The notes under the pieces were generated by a model. That model did not search any database. It was given only the letters and a program-made list of their open reading frames with translations, and had not been told where the DNA came from. Positions 1-6,675 of a stretch of 23,317 bases of DNA are shown piece by piece; positions within the stretch are counted from its first letter, which is position 1; every line of letters starts with the position of its first letter. This stretch comes from a virus: positions 1-23,317 of IMG/VR virus record IMGVR_UViG_3300030090_004916. One strand, 5' to 3'. The translations under genes and the position numbers were made by a program.

Positions 1-795
1 AATTTTTGCTATATCATTATCTTGTGGATCAGCAAATGCCAAATACCCACTTTTATTATTTGGAGAGCCAATTGTGATGCCTGCATTATCATTGTTTTCA
101 ATGAATAATGTGTCATGAGTAGTATTCGGTGTTACTCCGCTTTCACCTTCTTTAACATGCAGGGTGCCTACCGGAGATACTTCGTTGATACCGACACGAC
201 CTTCTGTATCAATTCGGAGCCTCTCATTTGAGGATCCATTGGTATAGAAACGAAGAGGGCCAGTCGTATCTGTTCCGATGAATGCACCGTCGCTAGCTGA
301 AGTTCCAGCTGGACCTAAACGTAAGGTTGAATTGCTTTGTGTTTGACGAATATAAGCATTACTCGCATTTGAAATATCAAGTGCATGGCTTGGGGAAGAT
401 ACACCAAAACCTACATTGCTTGTAAAGTTGGCAGTGCCACTAATGTCAAGAGTATTGGTAACATCTAAATCAGCGATTGTCGTTAATAGAGGTTCAGCTC
501 TAACCCACGCACTACCTGTATAAACATAAAGTCTACTGTCATCAGTATCAAAATACTGGTTTCCAGCTACTGGGTTTGATGGAGCAGTTGCAACAATTGG
601 GACTTGTGTCTGTCCCATCCCAACTGCATTTTCACCGCTAATTCTGACTACTTGATTATTACTATCCTTCATGAAAATAGAAGGATCAGTAGTGCTAAAA
701 TTAACTGCTAACTCTCCGTATTCCAGCTGATCTGCACTTGGAGTTTTTGCACTACCACTAACTAATACACTACTGCGCTTCAGCTGAATTTTCAT
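1..795 (-). CDS. Tail fibre protein, N-terminal part (runs off the window)
   Basis: The open frame starts at ATG 793-795 and continues past base 1, so only the first 265 residues are visible. The first 50 or so residues (start MKIQLKRSS, then a GELAVNF stretch and IFMKDSNNQVVRI) look like the virion-attachment end common in cyanophage fibres. Next comes a segment containing YFDTDDSRLYVYTGSAWV, then a beta-rich shaft with LRIDTEGRVGIN at about residues 190-205, a phrase typical of marine phage fibres whose missing C-terminus often carries an S74 intramolecular chaperone. The role would be host recognition at the virion surface. It is the last gene of the minus-strand run, 55 nt after the 81-aa gene. 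The fibre call is inference from family-like phrases; the missing end prevents confirmation. Confidence 0.75.
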   Translation of the reverse strand, partial: MKIQLKRSSVLVSGSAKTPSADQLEYGELAVNFSTTDPSIFMKDSNNQVVRISGENAVGMGQTQVPIVATAPSNPVAGNQYFDTDDSRLYVYTGSAWVRAEPLLTTIADLDVTNTLDISGTANFTSNVGFGVSSPSHALDISNASNAYIRQTQSNSTLRLGPAGTSASDGAFIGTDTTGPLRFYTNGSSNERLRIDTEGRVGINEVSPVGTLHVKEGESGVTPNTTHDTLFIENNDNAGITIGSPNNKSGYLAFADPQDNDIAKI

Positions 796-850
796 GGTAA
801 AAACCTATATAGACTGGATAAAAACCCTTTTCTTATTATAAAACACGTAA

Positions 851-1096
851 TTATAATTTACCGTTGTCTTTAGCCTCGTCGATACTCATGACTTTTGTAA
901 ACTGCTCAAGGTTTTGAGTAATTTGTTCTCGCAGAAGTCGATTTAAAATATGTTGATAGCGCATCATTAGTGACGAGCACTGCTTAAGCTGCTCTCGCAA
1001 GACATTAATATCAGTACATTTATCAATGTCATCATTAATGATACGCTGCCTTAATTTGTCTTCAAGCTTCAACTCAAAATCTTCCGAGTTAAACAT
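851..1096 (-). CDS. 81-aa helical protein, possibly NblA-like
   Basis: The small protein begins MFNSEDFELKLEDKLRQR and looks all-helical: one helix at about residues 6-24, a turn with CTDIN, then a helix from about 30 to 65 with a MMRYQHILNRLLREQI end. The length, the FEL-x-LE opening and the helix-turn-helix layout recall NblA, the small adaptor that targets phycobilisomes for proteolysis and is carried by some freshwater cyanophages. Overall identity seems low, so the link is tentative; it could simply be a small structural or chaperone protein. It has its own promoter candidate just upstream, which is unusual for a gene inside this structural run, and no Shine-Dalgarno is visible. Existence as a gene is likely from clean spacing between neighbours. 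Confidence 0.75.
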   Translation of the reverse strand: MFNSEDFELKLEDKLRQRIINDDIDKCTDINVLREQLKQCSSLMMRYQHILNRLLREQITQNLEQFTKVMSIDEAKDNGKL

Positions 1097-1110
1097 AATT
1101 GATATTGCTA

Positions 1111-1140
1111 ATTATATTTATGCTAACTCTCTGGAAGCAA
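1111..1140 (-). promoter_or_regulatory. Sigma-70-type promoter candidate for the 81-aa gene
   Basis: On the minus strand TTGCTT (1135-1140) and a perfect TATAAT (1111-1116) are separated by 18 nt. The start codon lies about 15 nt downstream of the -10 box, giving a very short leader. The same -35 type and 18-nt spacing recur before the sigma gene and the lysozyme-like gene. Confidence 0.5.
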
Positions 1141-1146
1141 TGACGT

Positions 1147-3000
1147 TTAAAACTCAGTTTTAAGAATTACATATGCAAGTTCAGCATCATCCATATTTAA
1201 TGCTTCAGCCATTGCAAAAATAATTTCGATCATTGATAGATCACTTCTTTCATAACTCAGTGTAATCTCATCGCCGACATCATTAATTTCCTGTTCAAGT
1301 TTATCTTCAAACTTTGAACGAGTAGCAAACGATGGATATGAATCTGGCTCCTTCGTCTTAATGCGATTAATAAATTTAGAAGCAATTGAATGTTTGCATT
1401 GTTTGTATGACCCTTTATATTCTTTAGTTGCCCACGACTGCATCAGACCAGCAGTTTCTGTCAATGCACCTTCAGTAAAACGATCGAGACTTTTTGCAGT
1501 TGGAATTGGATATTGTTTCTGTCTGTTGACTTTGCGATTGCTACTGCTTTCAGTGGCTTGAGGCATTCTTAATTGAGCATGTGAATGATCAGGACAACTA
1601 CACGCATAAACAGTCGCTGGAACCAAAGGATTAGAGGTGTTAAAAACTGCACTTGACCATGGATCGATATCAGTTTCCAGTCTCTTCCAAAGTGCTAATT
1701 CTGTTCCACTTGCATCATACTTTCGTTCGTGATTGTAGCTTCCATCTGCATCATAATCAACAACTTCCTTTGTAAAAGAGTTCTGCGCAAATATAAGAGT
1801 TGCTTGATTTCCCAATGGTACAAACAATTTTATTTCACTAGTAAAAGGTATTGACGTTAATTCAACTGTTGTGTTCAACTCTTTCACCGATTTAATAGTG
1901 AAAGGATTAATGATAAATGATGCAGTTGTTGCTTCACTTTCAATGACCTCAGCAGTTAAATACTTTTTGCCAAAATATTTTTGATAGTCATTTTTGTCAA
2001 CAACATAAGTTCCATCAATTACATATGAAGCAGACGTCGATGAGAATAAAGATGTTAACCCTGAGATATCAAGCAGGCTAGGTGGCAGCTCTTGATTCTG
2101 ATCTAGTAAATCAACTGAAATACTTGTCTTTGTCAAGTCTACATCGATAGCTGCAAAGCGTTCATTACCTTCAAAAGTTTCATACGTAGATCCTTCTGCA
2201 AACGTAAACGATGAGTTAATTGTTTGCTCTACATAAAACTCTTTTACGTATGCAAGTTTATTCACTAATACTTGGAAATCTCCACCGGCATTTTGAACAA
2301 CCGAAGATGCTGCTAATGCAGTTTTGTCGATAATAAGTTTAATTGTTGTAGGCTTTGATCGTAATGACTTCCCAATATAAATACTTGGCTTACCTTGGCT
2401 TGTAAGTATGTTTTTCAAAGATGCTTCTGATTCCCCATCACTTATTCTTTCGCCTACCATGGTGCGAAGCATAAATGAATTTGCAGTCGTATTTATATCA
2501 ACGTATATTTCTTTGTTTTCAAAATTATCTGTGTAGACAAGTTTATCGTTTTGTACGGTATTAACTGTTCCCAACGATGGAGGATTGACTGGAGTTCTTA
2601 CTAATACATAGTGATTAGCAGTATCTGAATTTGTAGTAGCAAACCTGTAGCCGTCAAATTTAACGTTAATTTCTCCCGCCGTTCCTTGATACAATTTGGT
2701 ATTGATCTCGAAGTCTACATACTTTTTGCTTGTTACATCGTATGGATCAAAATTAGGATTAATGCGTTGCAAACGATTCCACGCTGCTCGCATGTAAAAT
2801 TCAAAGCCTTTTCTCCAACGACTCCATCCGCTGTCAATATCGTATTGCTCAATTGCACTACGAGTTATTGTAGAACCAAATGTACGATCACTTGGATATA
2901 AACCCGCAGCGCCTGGAGACTTACTACGATCAACTTTATTATTTACTTTTTTAAAACCAAATGACGATGCGTTACCAAAGCCATTTTGTTTTCTAGGCAT
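1147..3000 (-). CDS. 617-aa virion protein with SWIM-like Cys/His motif
   Basis: I place the start at ATG 2998-3000, which overlaps the TGA of the upstream gene as TGATG; a TTG one codon earlier is in frame but unnecessary. The N-terminal 30 residues are basic and Gly/Ser-rich. Residues 55-90 contain aromatic segments (GWSRWRKGFEFYMRAAW), followed by a long beta-rich middle to about 460. Near the C-terminus C467-x-C469 and C535-x-H537 form the CxC...CxH pattern of SWIM zinc fingers, with H472 and H474 close by. The end (570-617) is acidic and helical. Position between small structural genes and the fibre suggests a neck, tail or tail-associated part. I do not recognise the family; structural role is inference from context. 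Confidence 0.7.
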   Translation of the reverse strand: MPRKQNGFGNASSFGFKKVNNKVDRSKSPGAAGLYPSDRTFGSTITRSAIEQYDIDSGWSRWRKGFEFYMRAAWNRLQRINPNFDPYDVTSKKYVDFEINTKLYQGTAGEINVKFDGYRFATTNSDTANHYVLVRTPVNPPSLGTVNTVQNDKLVYTDNFENKEIYVDINTTANSFMLRTMVGERISDGESEASLKNILTSQGKPSIYIGKSLRSKPTTIKLIIDKTALAASSVVQNAGGDFQVLVNKLAYVKEFYVEQTINSSFTFAEGSTYETFEGNERFAAIDVDLTKTSISVDLLDQNQELPPSLLDISGLTSLFSSTSASYVIDGTYVVDKNDYQKYFGKKYLTAEVIESEATTASFIINPFTIKSVKELNTTVELTSIPFTSEIKLFVPLGNQATLIFAQNSFTKEVVDYDADGSYNHERKYDASGTELALWKRLETDIDPWSSAVFNTSNPLVPATVYACSCPDHSHAQLRMPQATESSSNRKVNRQKQYPIPTAKSLDRFTEGALTETAGLMQSWATKEYKGSYKQCKHSIASKFINRIKTKEPDSYPSFATRSKFEDKLEQEINDVGDEITLSYERSDLSMIEIIFAMAEALNMDDAELAYVILKTEF

Positions 3001-3482
3001 CAATAGAACCCGCCTTGCGCTCCAATAACTGGACTGTCATCTGAATTAACAGGACTTGTTCCTTGAAGTGATACCCAAAGGTTAGATCCTTTTGGTATGT
3101 AGAGAGCATTTAATTGAGCATCGGAGCCAACTTGCGCAACTGGCGCTAAAATATTTGGAAGATCAGTAGAGGATGTTCTTAATCCTTTAGTCGTAGAACT
3201 AGCTAGTTTGCCAATATAAACTGCTTCTGTTGGACGCAAAAAATCAATTGCCGTACTTAAATAAAACAGAAGTGTGTACGCAGTTGTTGAACGCGCAATT
3301 ACATATAGATCCTCAATAATTGCCCCATCATTAGCATTACAATTTACAAGAATAGCTGATTCATTCGTACCAGTAATATCCAAGTTAGTGGCGTGACCAG
3401 ACACTAGTGTGTTTGCTTTAATAGCCGAATGGAATACTCGGTCAATTAAAAGTGGTTGTTTATTTGTAGCTGTTGTTGCCAT
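3000..3482 (-). CDS. 160-aa predicted structural protein, beta-rich
   Basis: The protein starts MATTATNKQPLLIDRVFH and appears to be a compact beta-rich domain, with alternating hydrophobic strands (AILVNCNA, IIEDLYVIAR, YTLLFYLST, AVYIGKLA) and a C-terminal ALYIPKGSNLWVSLQGT strand pair ending in GAQGGFY. Such features fit a jelly-roll or immunoglobulin-like virion component, for example a tail or head-surface protein, but I cannot name the family. A GAGGT Shine-Dalgarno overlaps the stop codon of the upstream gene, and its own stop overlaps the ATG of the 617-aa gene, so translation is probably coupled on both sides. Confidence 0.7.
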   Translation of the reverse strand: MATTATNKQPLLIDRVFHSAIKANTLVSGHATNLDITGTNESAILVNCNANDGAIIEDLYVIARSTTAYTLLFYLSTAIDFLRPTEAVYIGKLASSTTKGLRTSSTDLPNILAPVAQVGSDAQLNALYIPKGSNLWVSLQGTSPVNSDDSPVIGAQGGFY

Positions 3483-3493
3483 TGTTATTTACC

Positions 3494-4180
3494 TCAAGCA
3501 GGTGGAGTGTTTCTTGCGCCCATACCCATGTTCATTCCCATGGGTTTGACTGATGCATCTGATTGCCCTTGAAGCCCAAGGCTATCAGCGCTTTGCATTG
3601 TGTTTTGCATCGCGATAGCTCCTGGATTCGTAATGGCTTCTTCAATACTGCCTAGTGGCATCATGCCCATTGGGCCAGGCAGATAAGGAGGTGGAGTTTC
3701 TTGACCGTATAGCTTTCCAGCTTGCGTTGCTGCAGATTGTGCAAGACCCATGCTTGGAAGCATATCCATCGTTTCAATTCCAGGCTGCATTTGCTCGTTA
3801 TAGTTTGTTTGATTCAAGCGAGTGCCAGGAATAACATTTTGGCCTAAATTTGAACGTTGGGAAAATCCAACTGTTCCAAGTTTATCTGCTGCATCAGGAG
3901 CGAGCACATCGTCTCCATATGCCGTTTGAGGCGCTCCTGAAATAGTCCCTCTTTGTGGCTGGCCTCCACCCATTGATTTTGCAACTTGAGGGTTGTTCAT
4001 CAAATTACCTTTTCCTTGCGGCTGGTTAGGAATAGGCTGCGCAGGCATTCCCATGTAGCCCATTGAATTGGTATTGGATGGTGGCGATCCGGGCATGGTG
4101 GTATTAGACATTGCCACCTGTGAAGGGTCTACATCACCTGCTGCTTTACGTCGATTAATTTTCTGATTATTCATGTTCAA
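3494..4180 (-). CDS. 228-aa Met/Gly/Pro/Gln-rich disordered protein
   Basis: The sequence is low in hydrophobic core residues and rich in Met, Gly, Pro, Asn and Gln, with repeated GM-type dipeptides (MGYMGMP near the start, MGMNMGMG near the end) and no recognisable domain. It starts four bases inside the upstream gene (ATGA overlap), which implies coupled translation. Its place in the cluster suggests a virion-associated or assembly protein. Two other proteins here, the 143-aa neighbour and the 155-aa protein at 11033-11500, share the same Met/Gln/Asn-rich style. Function unknown. Confidence 0.65.
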   Translation of the reverse strand: MNMNNQKINRRKAAGDVDPSQVAMSNTTMPGSPPSNTNSMGYMGMPAQPIPNQPQGKGNLMNNPQVAKSMGGGQPQRGTISGAPQTAYGDDVLAPDAADKLGTVGFSQRSNLGQNVIPGTRLNQTNYNEQMQPGIETMDMLPSMGLAQSAATQAGKLYGQETPPPYLPGPMGMMPLGSIEEAITNPGAIAMQNTMQSADSLGLQGQSDASVKPMGMNMGMGARNTPPA

Positions 4181-4608
4181 GCACCGTAAACTTGTGGGCG
4201 ATTATTAAGTCCTTGATACTGACCTCCTTGCTGCATCATTGCAATTCTAGCCATTGCATTTTGATTCATAGAGGTAGGATCTGTTTGTGGCTCTACTGTT
4301 GATGAGACACCTCCAGCCAAGAAACCTGTTTGATTGTATGGATCAGAAATAACGGAGTTTCCAGCGCTATCAGTTGATGGCTTAAAGTTACCAACTTGAC
4401 CATCAAGAATATCACCGGTTACCATATTAGGGTTGCCATATTGTGGGCTTCGAGACATTTTGGCTTCATAGCCAGGACCAAATGTTTGAACCTGCTGCAT
4501 TCCCCACATATAGCTATTAATAGCATCAGCTTGGGCTAGGGCAGCTGCTTTCTTGGATTCGAAATCAGTATCCCTATTCCGTCCCATGGTAATTTTTTGT
4601 GTTGCCAT
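4177..4608 (-). CDS. 143-aa Gln/Met/Gly-rich protein
   Basis: A basic start (MATQKITMGRNRDTDFESKK) is followed by a short Ala-rich helix (about residues 18-35), then a mostly disordered Gly/Asn/Gln-rich region with MARIAMMQQGGQYQ near the end. No known domain is visible. The gene follows the probable adaptor after 35 nt and overlaps the next gene by 4 nt. The upstream gap shows only a weak purine-rich ribosome site. A virion or assembly role is inferred from position only. Confidence 0.6.
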   Translation of the reverse strand: MATQKITMGRNRDTDFESKKAAALAQADAINSYMWGMQQVQTFGPGYEAKMSRSPQYGNPNMVTGDILDGQVGNFKPSTDSAGNSVISDPYNQTGFLAGGVSSTVEPQTDPTSMNQNAMARIAMMQQGGQYQGLNNRPQVYGA

Positions 4609-4643
4609 AGTAATCTTTTCTAATGCCTAGATCTATTCTACAA

Positions 4644-5126
4644 TTATCGCCAATATTCGTTTAAAAAGATCCGACTACCAACTGCTGTGTCTGCAGGCCC
4701 TGGAACTGACAAAATAAATTCTGAACCTGAACGTTCATACGCATATCGTCTTGTTTCAGGCCTCCTATAGTTTGGTACATACAGTGTTTCAGCTAGTCGG
4801 TCAACTTCACGCAGATAGATTTCTCTGAAGTATTCATCACCTTTTAGTGGATCAGATGTTGAAATCGTACGTTGAACGTCACCAGCAATTTGCTCTAACC
4901 GACTGTAGTTAGGAGATCCGGCTGAGCTTGTTGGGAAGTATTCACTATTTTCCCAAGCTGTGTCACAACGTCGTATTTGATATTCAACCTGAGTGTACCA
5001 GTACTCATCAGGAATCAATGACATTGCTTCTTCCAAACGGGCTCGATCACCTGCTGGAATTTGAGCACCGGCATTGAAGCCTAAGTGAAATCTTGTTTTA
5101 GATTTTAAGTATTCATTTAATTCCAT
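4644..5126 (-). CDS. Probable head-tail connector/adaptor protein
   Basis: The 160-aa protein is predicted mainly helical at its N-terminus (MELNEYLKSKTRFHLGF, then ARLEEAMSLIPDEYWY and VEYQIRRCDTAWENSE), followed by helices containing YFREIYLREVDRLAETLY and a C-terminal beta-like tail (FILSVPGP, RIFLNEYWR). A helical core of this size, coded after the portal and capsid genes, matches the general plan of connector proteins that dock under the portal ring, but the family match is not certain. Its ATG overlaps the stop of the glycine-rich gene by one base (TAATG), so the two are probably translated together. Confidence 0.5.
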   Translation of the reverse strand: MELNEYLKSKTRFHLGFNAGAQIPAGDRARLEEAMSLIPDEYWYTQVEYQIRRCDTAWENSEYFPTSSAGSPNYSRLEQIAGDVQRTISTSDPLKGDEYFREIYLREVDRLAETLYVPNYRRPETRRYAYERSGSEFILSVPGPADTAVGSRIFLNEYWR

Positions 5127-5524
5127 TAGATGATCCCTTGCTGACTAAGCGCTTTACCTAACAAGTTTTCCAAAATGATTTTATCCATCTCAGTTACATC
5201 ACCCTGAGCCTGGATCTTGGCTAAAAGCTTTGCTTCTGCTGGAGCTTCTTGCATGGCTGCATTTTGATAGGCAGCCCCTAATCCACCACCGACAATTGCG
5301 CCAAGCAGTCCTCCTGCCATACGTGCACCAGGCTTCATAAGGCGGTTTCTGCCTGTCATGTTTCCGATGCCTTTGCCAATAGCGTGAACAGGAATTCCTG
5401 CTAACACTCCACCAATTGCACCACCTGCCGCTCCAATTCCAGCAATATCCTGAACTGACGGACGCTCTTGATTCTCTTTAATAATTTGAGCCAGTAACAG
5501 CTCTTCAGGACTAGGGACCGCCAT
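5126..5524 (-). CDS. 132-aa glycine-zipper protein, possible membrane-active virion part
   Basis: Residues 26-50 (AGIGAAGGAIGGVLAGIP) and about 68-87 (MAGGLLGAIVGGGLGAAY) are two Gly/Ala-rich hydrophobic segments with the G-x-x-x-G spacing of glycine zippers, separated by a basic loop (GNMTGRNRLMKPGARM). Helical polar ends flank them. Such hairpins can insert in membranes or pack tightly in oligomers. A GAAGGAAG ribosome site lies just before the ATG. It resembles in style the partial protein at the other end of the window. In a phage virion operon this may be an internal protein aiding DNA entry; that is inference. A holin is an alternative, less likely in this position. Confidence 0.6.
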   Translation of the reverse strand: MAVPSPEELLLAQIIKENQERPSVQDIAGIGAAGGAIGGVLAGIPVHAIGKGIGNMTGRNRLMKPGARMAGGLLGAIVGGGLGAAYQNAAMQEAPAEAKLLAKIQAQGDVTEMDKIILENLLGKALSQQGII

Positions 5525-5550
5525 CTTCCTTCAACGTATGTATTACTAGT

Positions 5551-5982
5551 TTAACTAATGAAGATAAGGTCTTCTTCAATTAGTTGCTCCCAGTTAACGC
5601 GAGGGATATTTTCAAGCTGTTTAAGGTTGCTAAATCTTTCTCCTGACAATGACATGCGTAGCTCTACAATTTTCTTGGCAGTTGAATAGCCGACTCCAGG
5701 CAAACGTTTTGCAATTTGCTCTGGTGGAGCAGTGTTTAAATTCAAGCGTGTATCTTCAAGAGGCACAACGCGCTCAGGTAGTTTCTCTTCCTTTTCTACA
5801 GCAATTTCAGGCGCTGCAATTTTTGAAAGCCGTCCTTTCTCTGTGTCATACGGAACTAAATGATCGCAGCCGACATAACTTACATTGCCGGCACTATCGC
5901 GAATCATTGCATATTCCTTGTCGTGTTTGCTGATAAATTCAACCAGCTTACCCGTCCTAGTATCTTGGAATAAATTTGACAT
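5551..5982 (-). CDS. Helix-hairpin-helix (ComEA-like) protein
   Basis: Residues about 1-48 form a small beta-type domain (LFQDTRTGKLVEFISK, MIRDSAGNVSYVGCDHLVPY). After an acidic linker, residues 78-143 match the ComEA-type helix-hairpin-helix repeat: LNLNTAPPEQIAKRLPGVG followed by TAKKIVELR and then FSNLKQLENIP. HhH motifs of this kind bind the DNA backbone without sequence preference. The gene opens the second half of the structural run, directly behind a terminator and a TATAAT box. A DNA-contacting role at the head-tail junction or in packaging completion is possible, yet only the domain assignment is well supported. Host competence function is unlikely, since there is no signal peptide or membrane anchor. 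Confidence 0.75.
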   Translation of the reverse strand: MSNLFQDTRTGKLVEFISKHDKEYAMIRDSAGNVSYVGCDHLVPYDTEKGRLSKIAAPEIAVEKEEKLPERVVPLEDTRLNLNTAPPEQIAKRLPGVGYSTAKKIVELRMSLSGERFSNLKQLENIPRVNWEQLIEEDLIFIS

Positions 5983-6000
5983 AATCTATCTTTAGCGTCA

Positions 6001-6012
6001 CTATAATTATAG
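6001..6012 (-). promoter_or_regulatory. TATAAT box inside a 12-bp palindrome before the HhH gene
   Basis: The minus strand holds TATAAT at 6006-6011 within the perfect palindrome CTATAATTATAG, 24 nt before the ATG of the HhH gene and only 4 nt after the terminator T-run. No good -35 box is visible, so use by an alternative sigma or activator, or no use at all, is possible. Confidence 0.4.
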
Positions 6013-6016
6013 GCAC

Positions 6017-6042
6017 AAAAAAAGCGCCCGTGTTTGGACGCT
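6017..6042 (-). terminator. Rho-independent terminator after the decoration gene
   Basis: Minus-strand RNA would fold AGCGTCC with GGGCGCT (7 bp including one G-U pair, 6-nt loop) followed at once by seven T. It lies 24 nt after the stop codon of the 197-aa gene and would end capsid/decoration transcripts. Confidence 0.85.
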
Positions 6043-6065
6043 CTTTACTATATTGATCAAATGAA

Positions 6066-6659
6066 TCAGGCGCTTTGTCCTGCTTCGATTTGATAACCAA
6101 CATGCACATCATCAGCGTCAGGAGCGCCTGCATCTTTGTAGTAGCAGACTTCGACGATAACGTAGGCTTGCTCTGAAGTATCAACGATAGACAGAGTGCC
6201 AGAGTACACGGCGGTAATGGTCTTAGCAGACGATTCAGCGGAAACGTTACTGCCGTTGTCAGCGTCGGTGTCCAGACCAGTAAAGGTCGTCGTAGCACCA
6301 GCTGTGGGGAACACGCCGCTAGATGCAGCCAGGGAGGCTTCAGTACCTGCGGTAGTGGTCAGACCATCGACACGAACAGTCTCAGTGCCAGCGGCTTTCA
6401 GGTTTACGACTTGAATAGCAGTGCGATAAACAGTAGAGCCAGCAGGGACAATGAAAGACTTGTCGAGACGAGGCTTGTCGTCAGAACGCAGGTCCGGAGA
6501 AGGGATGGACAGAGTTAAAGTTCCACCACCGCTCAGGTTAGAAGTAACCTTAGCGATACCAACGAGCTTATAAAACTCAACACCAGGAAGAGCAACAACA
6601 CCTTGCTCTTTGTATGCATTTAAGTGGCTAACGTAGTTGCCAGGAAAAATCACGGTCAT
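6066..6659 (-). CDS. Probable capsid decoration/head protein (197 aa)
   Basis: The protein lies 17 nt after the major capsid gene with a near-perfect AGGAGG ribosome site (6669-6674), 9 nt before the ATG, as expected for a highly made virion protein. It looks beta-rich: GVVALPGVEFYKLVGIAKVTS, GGGTLTLSIPS, TVRVDGLTTT, SGTLSIVD and YVIVEVCYY, with Ser/Thr/Ala-rich loops and no membrane segment. Gene order and expression signals suggest a shell cement or decoration protein; I do not recognise a named family. Codon use is visibly richer in G/C at third positions than in most neighbours, matching the capsid gene. Confidence 0.65.
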   Translation of the reverse strand: MTVIFPGNYVSHLNAYKEQGVVALPGVEFYKLVGIAKVTSNLSGGGTLTLSIPSPDLRSDDKPRLDKSFIVPAGSTVYRTAIQVVNLKAAGTETVRVDGLTTTAGTEASLAASSGVFPTAGATTTFTGLDTDADNGSNVSAESSAKTITAVYSGTLSIVDTSEQAYVIVEVCYYKDAGAPDADDVHVGYQIEAGQSA

Positions 6660-6668
6660 TTTAAGTTA

Positions 6669-6674
6669 CCTCCT
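6669..6674 (-). promoter_or_regulatory. Strong Shine-Dalgarno of the decoration gene
   Basis: AGGAGG followed by TAA, 9 nt before ATG, sits in the 17-nt gap after the capsid gene stop. Most genes here have weak or no such site, so this one marks a highly translated gene. Confidence 0.8.
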
Positions 6675-6675
6675 A

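Noticed and set aside
1097-1146. ATAAATA sequences as T4-type late promoters
   Set aside because: AT-rich gaps contain ATAAATA by chance, no gp55-type sigma is coded here, and a better sigma-70 layout exists at the same site.
5957-6298. Minus-strand frame overlapping the decoration gene end and the terminator
   Set aside because: It runs through the terminator and into the HhH gene start in another frame; the well-signalled 197-aa gene accounts for the region.
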